Source: JAHBVH01 sp034437715 (lineage in GTDB: Bacteria > Chloroflexota > Anaerolineae > Caldilineales > Caldilineaceae). Taken from it: a stretch of DNA of 5,434 nt. Within the stretch, counting starts at the first letter, position 1. Each line of letters opens with the position of its first letter. The notes under the pieces were generated by a model that had not been told where the DNA came from, did not search any database, and was given only the letters and a program-made list of their open reading frames with translations. The stretch covers positions 1 through 5,434 of the forward strand of contig DAOTTR010000584.1 of NCBI GenBank assembly GCA_034437715.1, in the 5' to 3' direction. Positions 1-5,434 of the stretch are shown piece by piece. The translations under genes and the position numbers were made by a program.

Positions 1-22
1 TATCTACGCCCAACTGTACTAG
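1..22. repeat. 22-bp direct repeat, copy 1 (upstream of fabF)
   Basis: This 22-base sequence, beginning TATCTACGCC and ending TGTACTAG, is identical to bases 98-119. The window starts at its first base, so the repeat may extend further left. Its first ten bases also form an inverted repeat with GGCGTAAATA at 31-40 (9 of 10 positions pair). ATCTAC at 2-7 pairs with GTAGAT at 22-27. The two arrangements are mutually exclusive foldings. An operator half, a regulatory element or a dispersed genomic repeat are all possible. Confidence 0.75.
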
Positions 23-97
23 TAGATCCCGGCGTAAATAAGGTACCCTATTTTTACCATGATGTACACGAGTAACGTGCCTGATTAACTGCCGTGG
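23..97. other. Intergenic spacer between the two direct repeats
   Basis: No open frame of note is present on either strand. The stretch includes a degenerate inverted copy of the repeat's first ten bases (31-40), a KpnI-type palindrome GGTACC (42-47) and an AT-rich patch (48-57). Weak -10-like strings exist, but none has a matching -35 at proper spacing, so no promoter is called. Confidence 0.5.
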
Positions 98-119
98 TAT
101 CTACGCCCAACTGTACTAG
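98..119. repeat. 22-bp direct repeat, copy 2 (48 bases before the fabF start)
   Basis: This is an exact copy of bases 1-22, start-to-start distance 97 bases. The bases on either side of the two copies are unrelated, so the identity is confined to the 22-base unit, apart from whatever lies left of the window. It lies between the window edge and the ATG of fabF, where a regulator of that gene could bind. I could not place a convincing sigma-70 promoter between the two copies. Confidence 0.75.
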
Positions 120-167
120 GCGGTTGCCGTTCGAGGTTTGATTGGCGTTCACGAAAAAGAGTATGAC

Positions 168-1421
168 ATGGAATTAAAACGCGTTGTCATTACAGGGTTA
201 GGGGCCTTAACGCCGCTGGGCAATACGGTGGCGACAACCTGGGCCAATCTGCTAAATGGTGTCAGTGGTGCGGCCCCGATTACCCGCTTTGATACCACCC
301 ATTTCAAAACCCATTTCGCTTGCGAAGTCAAAGGCTTTGATCCCGCCGACTACTTGGACAAAAAAGAGGCGCGGCGCGCCGATCGCTTTTCCCAATATGC
401 GTTGGTGACGGCTGGCGAAGCGTTGCGCGATGCGGGGATCGAGCCCAGCAACTTCGACACAACTCGCATTGGTGTCATTTGGGCCTCGGCTATGGGGGGC
501 ATTGAAACCACCGAAGAGCAACTCTTCAAATATAGCCAGGAGGGCGGCAACCCACGCTTTAGCCCGCTCTTTATTCCCAAGATGTTGCTGGATGCCAGTT
601 CTGGCGCGATTTCGCTGCACTATGGCTTACGTGGCGTCAACTATAATACGGTTTCGGCCTGTGCTTCGGCCAATAACGCGCTGATCGATGCCTTTTACCA
701 GATTCGCCTGGGCAAAGCCGACGTGATTGTCTCTGGCGGCTCCGAAGCGCCGATTACACCCTCATCGGTGGGCGGCTTTAATGCGGTGCAGGCGCTCTCC
801 ACGCGCAACGATGATCCGCAACACGCGTCGCGTCCCTTTGACGCAACGCGCGACGGCTTTGTGATCGGCGAGGGCTCCTGCGCGCTGATTTTGGAAGAGT
901 ATGGTCATGCGGTGCAGCGTGGGGCACGGATTTACGCCGAAATCGTGGGGGGCGGCAGCTCGGCGGATGCCTATCACGCGACGGCAGCCCATCCCGAAGG
1001 CGATGGCGCGTATCAGAGTATGCGCAGCGCCTTGGACGATGCGCAACTTACACCAGCCGATATTGACTACATCAATCCCCATGCCACTTCGACACCTGTC
1101 GGGGACTTGAGCGAATTGAAGGCCATGCAACGCTTGCTAGGCGCTCATCTGGGCCAGGTGCAGATCAGCGCCACCAAATCGATGACCGGCCATCTGTTGG
1201 GCGCGGCTGGCGCGATCGAGGCCTTGATCGCGGTGTTAGGCGTCTGTCAGGATCGCATTCCGCCGACGATCAACACGCAGCAGATCGATGCCGCCGTGCC
1301 CGCGGAACTCAATTTAACGCTCGGCACCCAGGTGCAGCGCACGGTCAATGTTGCCATGAGTAACTCGTTTGGCTTCGGCGGCCATAATTCCACTGTGATT
1401 TTTCGAAAAATAATCCAGTGA
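168..1421 (+). CDS. fabF: Beta-ketoacyl-[acyl-carrier-protein] synthase II (KAS II)
   Basis: The product catalyses decarboxylative Claisen condensation of malonyl-ACP with acyl-ACP, the chain-elongation step of type II fatty acid synthesis in the cytoplasm. It is a complete 417-residue thiolase-fold enzyme (E. coli FabF is about 413). The active-site triad is visible: Cys165 in TVSACAS, His305 in NPHATSTPVGD and His342 in KSMTGHLLGAAG, with the conserved Lys337. The C-terminal gating loop SNSFGFGGHN is intact. The start at ATG 168 gives MELKRVVITGLG, which matches the family N-terminus and has a weak AAAGAG six bases upstream. A TTG at 138 would add ten residues, but the only GAGG near it is one base away. 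Several stretches (MELKRVV, GVSGAAPITRFD, FIPKM, VSACAS, GGSEAPIT, HATSTP) resemble Bacteroidota FabF as I remember it. No acpP, fabD or fabG is visible next to it. The downstream gene is convergent, so fabF ends its transcription unit here. Confidence 0.95.
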   Translation: MELKRVVITGLGALTPLGNTVATTWANLLNGVSGAAPITRFDTTHFKTHFACEVKGFDPADYLDKKEARRADRFSQYALVTAGEALRDAGIEPSNFDTTRIGVIWASAMGGIETTEEQLFKYSQEGGNPRFSPLFIPKMLLDASSGAISLHYGLRGVNYNTVSACASANNALIDAFYQIRLGKADVIVSGGSEAPITPSSVGGFNAVQALSTRNDDPQHASRPFDATRDGFVIGEGSCALILEEYGHAVQRGARIYAEIVGGGSSADAYHATAAHPEGDGAYQSMRSALDDAQLTPADIDYINPHATSTPVGDLSELKAMQRLLGAHLGQVQISATKSMTGHLLGAAGAIEALIAVLGVCQDRIPPTINTQQIDAAVPAELNLTLGTQVQRTVNVAMSNSFGFGGHNSTVIFRKIIQ

Positions 1422-1424
1422 CAG

Positions 1425-1489
1425 AAGACAAAGGACGACGAATGATAGCCAATGATGACACCTAGTGCCAGACGGCCGTCCTTTGTCTT
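1425..1489. terminator. Probable bidirectional terminator between convergent genes
   Basis: AAGACAAAGGACG (1425-1437) and CGTCCTTTGTCTT (1477-1489) form a perfect 13-bp inverted repeat. It starts 4 bases after the fabF stop and ends 4 bases before the DUF362 stop. On the + strand the stem runs into a short T run (1488-1491). On the - strand the nearest T run corresponds to the A run at 1406-1410, about 15 bases past the stem. The 39-base loop is unusually long for a classical intrinsic terminator, and the stem is only moderately GC-rich, so efficiency is uncertain. Confidence 0.65.
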
Positions 1490-1493
1490 TTCA

Positions 1494-2744
1494 CTAGATA
1501 CTCACCGCTTTCGCCTGGGCCCATGCCTTGTCATACACCTGGAAGTGCTCGCCCTCTATTTCTTCCGGATCAACATATTTCATCCACATGGCCTGATCCG
1601 GTTTGTCACCCGCCAAGACACGGCGACTGACGCGCAAGTCGCTCACGGGATCATGCCAGCGCACCTCACCCTCTTGCAGCAAGACATATTCACCCGCATA
1701 TTTGTCAACAAGCTTGGGTTGCTTATCCACATAATAGAGTGCTTGCTCAGCAGTGGTACGTCGCCAACTGATGTTGGTCTCGGTGGAGTCGGTCTGGACA
1801 GAGTAGAACTGGCCAACCGGCGCTGTGACCTCGGATTGGAAGTCGATCTCATCCAAATTGACTGTGCCAAAGCCCGCTTCGGCGGCCACCAAGAGCGAAT
1901 TGCGGTCGCGCAGGAAGGGTTGCGTGAGCCAATCGCTTTGCGGATCGTGGCCCATGAGATAAGCAGTGCAAGCATCGGTGGCGATTGTATGATCGCCGGC
2001 CACCAATGTGTTGCAGATGCGGCCCGGTCCATCACCGCGGCCTTTGCCCCACTCCATGCCTGCCTGTCCGACTAACCCATCGATCACACAGAGGGTTGGG
2101 TTGAAGATGCGGCCCAAATCGGCCAACATATAGGGCATACGCACCAGGTGATGAAAATAGGTGCGAGTGTGGCCATTCGGCTCGCCTGGCATGAGGCCAA
2201 AGAGGTTTTTCAGCGACAGAGTGACGCCCATAAAGGCGTGATTCTTGATCTTGGCGACCGAAATAAATTCATCCACATCCACCGCCGCAGCAGGCAACAC
2301 ATATTGGCGGAACATTTGGCCGCCACCGGGTACACTGACCGTTTTGTGCGGACCTTCGATACCATTGGCATACTCGACGCCATAGTCGCGGAAGACCTGG
2401 GCATGGGTGCAAGTCTGTTCAATCGTCGCGCCATTGTACATGGTATAAAAGCTGACATCGGGGGCGATCAATTCGGCATCGGTGCGTTCGCGCAACAGAC
2501 GCAAAAAGGCGCGGGCCACTTTCTCGCTGACCAACTGTTGCAAGTTGCCCTCGAAATAGACGCGATTCTTCGGTTCCTTGTCATGGTTGAACTTGATGCC
2601 AATGCGCTTGGCTTTGCGCAGGCGCGTCCAGGTTTCGGTCAATGGATCAGTGGCACGCTTCAGCGCTTCGTAGATCGAAGCCTCGGTGGCGCGGTAATCG
2701 CATTGTACGGCGCGCACTTTGTATTGTGGGTGGCTATTGTTCAT
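1494..2744 (-). CDS. DUF362 domain-containing protein
   Basis: This is a 416-residue cytoplasmic-looking protein with no signal peptide or membrane segment. The DUF362 core (PF04015) spans about residues 45-265. Its family-like motifs are VAKIKNH (163-169), SLKNLFGLMPG (177-187), IDGLVGQAG (221-229) and VAGDHTIATDACTAYLMG (248-265). The family has no well-established general reaction. Some members carry ferredoxin-type clusters, but here the only cysteines are 15, 112, 219, 244 and 259, with no CxxC, so no Fe-S cluster is expected. The tail from about 345 (DKYAGEYVLLQEGEVRWHD) resembles the short DUF5678-type motif, which I recall only loosely. ATG 2744 is chosen because AAGGAG lies 12 bases upstream and the DUF362-like region begins soon after. 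A GTG at 2786 would add 14 residues but has no ribosome site. The gene converges with fabF and diverges from the 2983 gene, so it is probably monocistronic. Confidence 0.88.
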   Translation of the reverse strand: MNNSHPQYKVRAVQCDYRATEASIYEALKRATDPLTETWTRLRKAKRIGIKFNHDKEPKNRVYFEGNLQQLVSEKVARAFLRLLRERTDAELIAPDVSFYTMYNGATIEQTCTHAQVFRDYGVEYANGIEGPHKTVSVPGGGQMFRQYVLPAAAVDVDEFISVAKIKNHAFMGVTLSLKNLFGLMPGEPNGHTRTYFHHLVRMPYMLADLGRIFNPTLCVIDGLVGQAGMEWGKGRGDGPGRICNTLVAGDHTIATDACTAYLMGHDPQSDWLTQPFLRDRNSLLVAAEAGFGTVNLDEIDFQSEVTAPVGQFYSVQTDSTETNISWRRTTAEQALYYVDKQPKLVDKYAGEYVLLQEGEVRWHDPVSDLRVSRRVLAGDKPDQAMWMKYVDPEEIEGEHFQVYDKAWAQAKAVSI

Positions 2745-2756
2745 GGGGTGCTGTTT

Positions 2757-2762
2757 CTCCTT
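2757..2762 (-). promoter_or_regulatory. Ribosome binding site for the DUF362 gene
   Basis: Read on the - strand this is AAGGAG, a full Shine-Dalgarno core, 12 bases before ATG 2744. The spacing is slightly long, but the alternative GTG at 2786 has none, so this site decides the start. Confidence 0.65.
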
Positions 2763-2821
2763 CTGGTTCACGGCAATCTGGGTCACTTGAATCGATTACA
2801 CTGGGAGCATTGGCTGGCTGC

Positions 2822-2849
2822 ATTATAGCAGATTGGGCCACGAAGTCAT
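2822..2849 (-). promoter_or_regulatory. Sigma-70-type promoter with extended -10 (DUF362 gene)
   Basis: On the - strand, TGCTATAAT (2830-2822) is a perfect extended -10 (TGn plus TATAAT). ATGACT (2849-2844) is a -35 with four of six consensus bases, 16 bases away. Transcription would begin near 2815, giving a leader of about 70 bases before ATG 2744. The site lies upstream of the DUF362 start and faces it. Confidence 0.65.
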
Positions 2850-2909
2850 AGCTGTTGCCTTACTATTACCCATGCTGGTTCACTAGCCGAATGCCAGTTG
2901 ACCGGTGGT

Positions 2910-2939
2910 TTGACAGTCAATACTGTCGTGGGCTACACT
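2910..2939 (+). promoter_or_regulatory. Sigma-70-type promoter for the 2983-5288 two-gene unit
   Basis: TTGACA (2910-2915) is a consensus -35. TACACT (2934-2939), four of six consensus bases, follows after 18 bases. Transcription would start near 2946, leaving a leader of about 36 bases. A second weaker pairing, TTGACC (2898-2903) with TACTGT (2921-2926) at 17 bases, overlaps it. The gene at 2983 has no strong Shine-Dalgarno. Confidence 0.55.
2912..2927. promoter_or_regulatory. Perfect 6-4-6 dyad overlapping the -35, candidate operator
   Basis: GACAGT (2912-2917), CAAT, ACTGTC (2922-2927) is a perfect inverted repeat. It covers the last four bases of the -35 and the start of the spacer, a classic repressor position. 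A further GACAG half-site lies at 2964-2968, between the presumed transcription start and the start codon. No regulator gene is in the window, so the binding protein is unknown. A dyad this short can also arise by chance. Confidence 0.4.
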
Positions 2940-2982
2940 TCGCACATTGACAACGAAATGGCTGACAGAATGCGAATAGATT

Positions 2983-3399
2983 ATGGAAATTTCACTTTTT
3001 CAAGCAGACGAGACCTTGCGCTTTGAGCGCATTGTCTTCTATCCCTACCCCGAGTTAAAGCGAATTTGGGCGCGCGGCTGGTTGACGGCGGTGCAGGATC
3101 AGCAACCAAACATTGAGATCATGGTGCTCAACCCCGATGGTACGGAAAATAACAGTGTTTTTATGTTGGCCTTCGCCGAAAAGAAATTAGACACAACGCT
3201 GCACATGCGCAATCCGCAACCTGGTGCCACCTATCATGTGATTGTGCTGCTGTCGCTTGGTCTGACTGAAAATCCCGAAGTTATCGACCAACATGAATTT
3301 GATATGATCTTAGAATTCCGCAACCCAGATGCTGGCGAACCTGGCTTTGGCATGGGTGTAGATTGGGACGAAATACGGCGTCAACAAGAGCAGGAGTAA
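2983..3399 (+). CDS. Hypothetical protein, predicted beta-rich, first gene of a two-gene unit
   Basis: I do not recognise this 138-residue protein. It has no signal peptide, membrane segment or cysteine. Alternating hydrophobic stretches separated by turns (IEIMVLNPDG at 44-53, SVFMLAFAEKK at 58-68, TYHVIVLLSLG at 83-93, EFDMILEFRNPD at 105-116) suggest a small beta-sandwich. The C-terminal tail, about 117-138, is Gly-rich and then strongly charged (GFGMGVDWDEIRRQQEQE) and is probably exposed. The start ATG at 2983 is the first in frame after the promoter, although its ribosome site is poor. The stop lies 5 bases before the protease gene, and the protease's Shine-Dalgarno sits inside this gene's last codons, so the two are almost certainly cotranscribed and probably translationally coupled. 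A role as substrate, inhibitor, adaptor or folding partner of the protease is inference from position only. Confidence 0.85.
   Translation: MEISLFQADETLRFERIVFYPYPELKRIWARGWLTAVQDQQPNIEIMVLNPDGTENNSVFMLAFAEKKLDTTLHMRNPQPGATYHVIVLLSLGLTENPEVIDQHEFDMILEFRNPDAGEPGFGMGVDWDEIRRQQEQE
3392..3396 (+). promoter_or_regulatory. Ribosome binding site fixing the TTG start of the protease gene
   Basis: AGGAG lies in the last two sense codons of the upstream gene, 8 bases before TTG 3405. This spacing is ideal and makes TTG 3405 the preferred start over the in-frame TTG at 3363, which lies well inside the upstream gene and has no such site. Confidence 0.75.
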
Positions 3400-3404
3400 T
3401 CACT

Positions 3405-5288
3405 TTGAGCCTGTGCCCCCGCTGTGGTATCGATTATGATCCACGGATTTTGGCCCAAAGTCGGATCCTGCGGCTGCCCATTGCGCAGCGCGTTGCGCAA
3501 GAAAACCCTGGGTGGCATCCTGCCCAGGGTCTTTGTCCAAGCTGTGCCCAGCACTATGCGGACCTTTTTGCCAGTCAACGCAGCGCCCATTCGCTGCACA
3601 CCACCACGACCCCGCCCACGACCGCTCCCTACTATCATCCCGCCGAAGAAACTGTCTGGAGTCAGACCGAACGCCTACCCGATTATACAACGTTTACAGG
3701 CCGCGGTGTCACGGTTGCTTTTCTCGACAGTGGTTACTATCCCCACCCCGATCTGTGCACTTCTGCCACGTGGACCGGCACCATGCCCATGTGGACAGAA
3801 CTTACGCCGCCACAGTGGCAAACCAAACTTATGGATGTGGACATGCGCCTCGCCCACTATGTCGATCTAACCGATCACCAGGAACGGGTCGGGCTGGATC
3901 AGCCAAGCCTGTGGGATGGCGCGGGCGACAGTTGGCACGGCCAGATGACCTCGACGCTTGTCGCAGGCAACGGTTTGTTAAGTGGTGGCCGCTATCGTAG
4001 CTATGCTGCCGATGCTACACTATTGCCGATCAAGATTGGGCGGGGCGGTGGGCGTATTCCCGAAGAAGACATTTTGCGCGGTCTGGAATGGCTGCTGCGC
4101 GATGACAACTGGGCGCGCTACAATGTGCGCGTACTCAATCTCAGTGTCGGTGGCGATTTTGTGCAGGCATGGCAGAATAATCCGGTCTGCTTGGCGGCAG
4201 CGGCGCTGGCCCAGCGCGGGGTTTTGATCGCGGCAGCGGCGGGCAACAGTGGCAAGGAAGAACTGAAAGCCCCCGCACAAACCCCCGCCGTCCTGACCGT
4301 TGGCGGCGTAGATGATCAAAACCGCTTGTGGACCGCGCCCACGGTGCCAAGCGCATTCTCCCTCTATCATCACAACTATGGCACGGTACAGGAGAACGGC
4401 AAGGTGTTGCGTAAGCCAGAATTATTGGCCCTTGGCCGTTGGTTGCCCGCGCCAATTCTGCCCGTCAGCCCGCTCTTGCGCGAGGTGGCTGCGTTGGGTG
4501 AATTGCGGCGCGTCCTCTTGGGCTACGATGAACAGGCGACTGCGCTTGATCTGAGCGCGGCGTCACTTGCTGCTACCGCATACGATCCCGCCGATGGCTT
4601 TGCTGTCTATCGCCCACCCAGTTGGATGCCCGACGTGTGGCACGGAGTGCGCCAGCGGATGAATGCGCACAAGTGGGTCCACCCCTACTATCAGCATGTC
4701 GATGGCACCAGTGTGGCCGTGGCTCAAGTGTCGGCGGTAGCTGCCCAGATGCTCGAAGCCAATGCGCGGCTGACCGTTGCGCAAATTCGCACGCTTCTGC
4801 AAACAACGGCCTCGGCCTTGCCCGATCATCCGGCCAAGCTGACCGGCGCGGGCTTATTGCAACCGTATGCTGCGGTGGCGGCGGCCCTGCGCGCTGCCGG
4901 TGGGCCGCTGGTCGGCTACCCACAGAGCGCGACGATTTTGCCTGCTAGCGAGTTGCACAAATGGCGCACCCAAGGTAGAGTACCGTTATGGCAGATGCCC
5001 AATCTGGATGATGCCCCCATCATCTACGTAGGCATCTATGCACCTGCTGCTCAGCGGGTGAGCGTTATTGGCCCCTGGAATGATTGGCTGCCCGATTACC
5101 ATACATTGCAATCTACGCTTCAGGGATGGTGGCACGCCTTCATTCAACTGCCGCCGGGGCATTATCCCTATCGCTTGTGGATTGAGGATGCGGCCCACCC
5201 ACAGGGGCACTGGCTGGCAGATCCCGAAAATCCGTTGCGTGCGGAAAGCGGATATGGCACAAATCATAGCGTACTTACTGTCAATTAA
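3405..5288 (+). CDS. S8 subtilase with N-terminal zinc ribbon and C-terminal AMPK-beta/CBM48-like domain
   Basis: This is a 627-residue serine protease of the subtilisin family. Domains in order are as follows. Residues 1-54 hold a four-cysteine module, CPRC (4-7) and CPSC (44-47), probably a structural zinc site. Residues 62-80 form a His/Thr/Pro-rich linker. The catalytic domain spans about 98-510: Asp108 in FLDSG, His178 in SWHGQMTS, oxyanion Asn281 in AAAGNSG and nucleophile Ser436 in DGTSVA. All are present, so it is probably active. About 535-627 form an E-set domain like the AMPK-beta glycogen-binding module: VIGPWNDW (554-561), LPPGHYPYRL (582-591), WLADPENP (603-610) and a terminal GTNHSVLTV. 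Trp561 and Trp603 align with AMPK-beta1 Trp100 and Trp133. The segment between PELLALG (338-344) and GTS is about 70 residues longer than in subtilisin. There is no signal peptide or recognisable propeptide, so an intracellular site is inferred. TTG is the start. The substrate is unknown. Confidence 0.92.
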   Translation: MSLCPRCGIDYDPRILAQSRILRLPIAQRVAQENPGWHPAQGLCPSCAQHYADLFASQRSAHSLHTTTTPPTTAPYYHPAEETVWSQTERLPDYTTFTGRGVTVAFLDSGYYPHPDLCTSATWTGTMPMWTELTPPQWQTKLMDVDMRLAHYVDLTDHQERVGLDQPSLWDGAGDSWHGQMTSTLVAGNGLLSGGRYRSYAADATLLPIKIGRGGGRIPEEDILRGLEWLLRDDNWARYNVRVLNLSVGGDFVQAWQNNPVCLAAAALAQRGVLIAAAAGNSGKEELKAPAQTPAVLTVGGVDDQNRLWTAPTVPSAFSLYHHNYGTVQENGKVLRKPELLALGRWLPAPILPVSPLLREVAALGELRRVLLGYDEQATALDLSAASLAATAYDPADGFAVYRPPSWMPDVWHGVRQRMNAHKWVHPYYQHVDGTSVAVAQVSAVAAQMLEANARLTVAQIRTLLQTTASALPDHPAKLTGAGLLQPYAAVAAALRAAGGPLVGYPQSATILPASELHKWRTQGRVPLWQMPNLDDAPIIYVGIYAPAAQRVSVIGPWNDWLPDYHTLQSTLQGWWHAFIQLPPGHYPYRLWIEDAAHPQGHWLADPENPLRAESGYGTNHSVLTVN

Positions 5289-5315
5289 TGGTCTGACCAC
5301 GACAGGGGCGCTCTG
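5289..5315. other. Short spacer after the protease gene
   Basis: The only structure seen is TGGTCTGACCA (5289-5299), a dyad with a one-base centre, too tight to fold as a hairpin in RNA. No classical GC-rich stem with a T run follows the protease stop. Confidence 0.4.
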
Positions 5316-5412
5316 CTAAGTGTCTGTCCAAGAATAACATGGATGATTTTAGACAGATTTACTTGGGTAACATCACGTAAATTCACTATTTTATTTCTGG
5401 ACAGACCCTAAG
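5316..5412. mobile_element. Small MITE-like insertion with 5-bp target duplication
   Basis: An 87-bp core (5321-5407) begins TGTCTGTCCA and ends TGGACAGACC, terminal inverted repeats matching at 9 of 10 positions. Continued inward, about 17 of 22 positions match. The core is flanked on both sides by the direct repeat CTAAG (5316-5320 and 5408-5412), as expected of a 5-bp target duplication. It is AT-rich compared with the genes and has no open frame, so it would need a transposase supplied elsewhere. It starts 32 bases after the protease stop and could also act as that gene's terminator. A chance inverted repeat is the main alternative. Confidence 0.5.
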
Positions 5413-5434
5413 GCCATTGCAAAGAATAAAGTAT

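Noticed and set aside
1..40. Riboswitch or attenuator hairpin ahead of fabF from TATCTACGCC and GGCGTAAATA
   Set aside because: The 10-bp stem has a mismatch and a 20-base loop, lies far upstream of the start, has no T run, and no known riboswitch consensus is recognisable.
1..119. CRISPR array
   Set aside because: Only two repeat units, the spacing is too long for a spacer (75 bases), and there are no cas genes in the window.
138..167. TTG start giving ten extra residues on FabF
   Set aside because: GAGG is only one base from the TTG, and the family N-terminus starts at MELKRVV, which is ATG 168.
1452..2075. Plus-strand open frame of 207 codons antisense to the DUF362 gene
   Set aside because: It lies opposite a gene with clear family motifs, has no ribosome site, and its translation resembles no known protein. 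It reflects the codon bias of the real gene.
2148..2828. Plus-strand open frame of 226 codons antisense to the DUF362 5' half
   Set aside because: Same reasoning: it is the mirror of a recognised coding frame, with no supporting start signal or domain.
3363..3404. TTG start giving 14 extra residues on the protease
   Set aside because: It would overlap the upstream gene by 37 bases without a ribosome site. TTG 3405 has AGGAG at 8 bases, and the zinc-ribbon cysteines follow directly.
5363..5392. Outward promoter inside the MITE-like element (TTGGGT with TATTTT, 18 bases)
   Set aside because: Only three of six and four of six consensus bases in an AT-rich stretch, so it is not distinguishable from chance.

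Overview
The window carries four protein-coding genes and several intergenic signals. It reads as bacterial chromosomal DNA of moderately high GC. I infer a filamentous, Chloroflexia-like member of Chloroflexota, from the style of the DUF362 and subtilase proteins and the TTG start with a strong Shine-Dalgarno. That assignment is tentative: it rests on remembered family resemblance, and the FabF protein looks more like the Bacteroidota type.

Layout. Bases 1-167 hold no gene but contain a perfect 22-bp direct repeat (1-22 and 98-119). A complete beta-ketoacyl-ACP synthase II gene (fabF, 168-1421, +) follows. It converges on a DUF362-family gene (1494-2744, -), and a 13-bp perfect inverted repeat between them looks like a shared bidirectional terminator. 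The DUF362 gene diverges from a two-gene + strand unit. The 238-bp divergent region holds a minus-strand promoter with an extended -10 and a plus-strand promoter with a consensus -35 that overlaps a perfect 6-4-6 dyad, a possible operator.

The two-gene unit is the most interesting part. A 138-residue protein of unknown function (2983-3399) is followed after 5 bases by a 627-residue protein (3405-5288). The larger protein joins an N-terminal four-cysteine zinc-ribbon-like module, an S8 subtilase domain with all catalytic residues, and a C-terminal AMPK-beta/CBM48-like carbohydrate-binding domain. Neither protein shows a signal peptide, so an intracellular protease that may be targeted to glycogen or another alpha-glucan, with a small co-translated partner, is a reasonable but unproven reading.

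Downstream, 5321-5407 has the form of a small non-autonomous insertion (MITE-like): imperfect terminal inverted repeats flanked by a 5-bp direct repeat CTAAG. Fatty-acid synthesis (fabF) has no evident functional link to the other genes.
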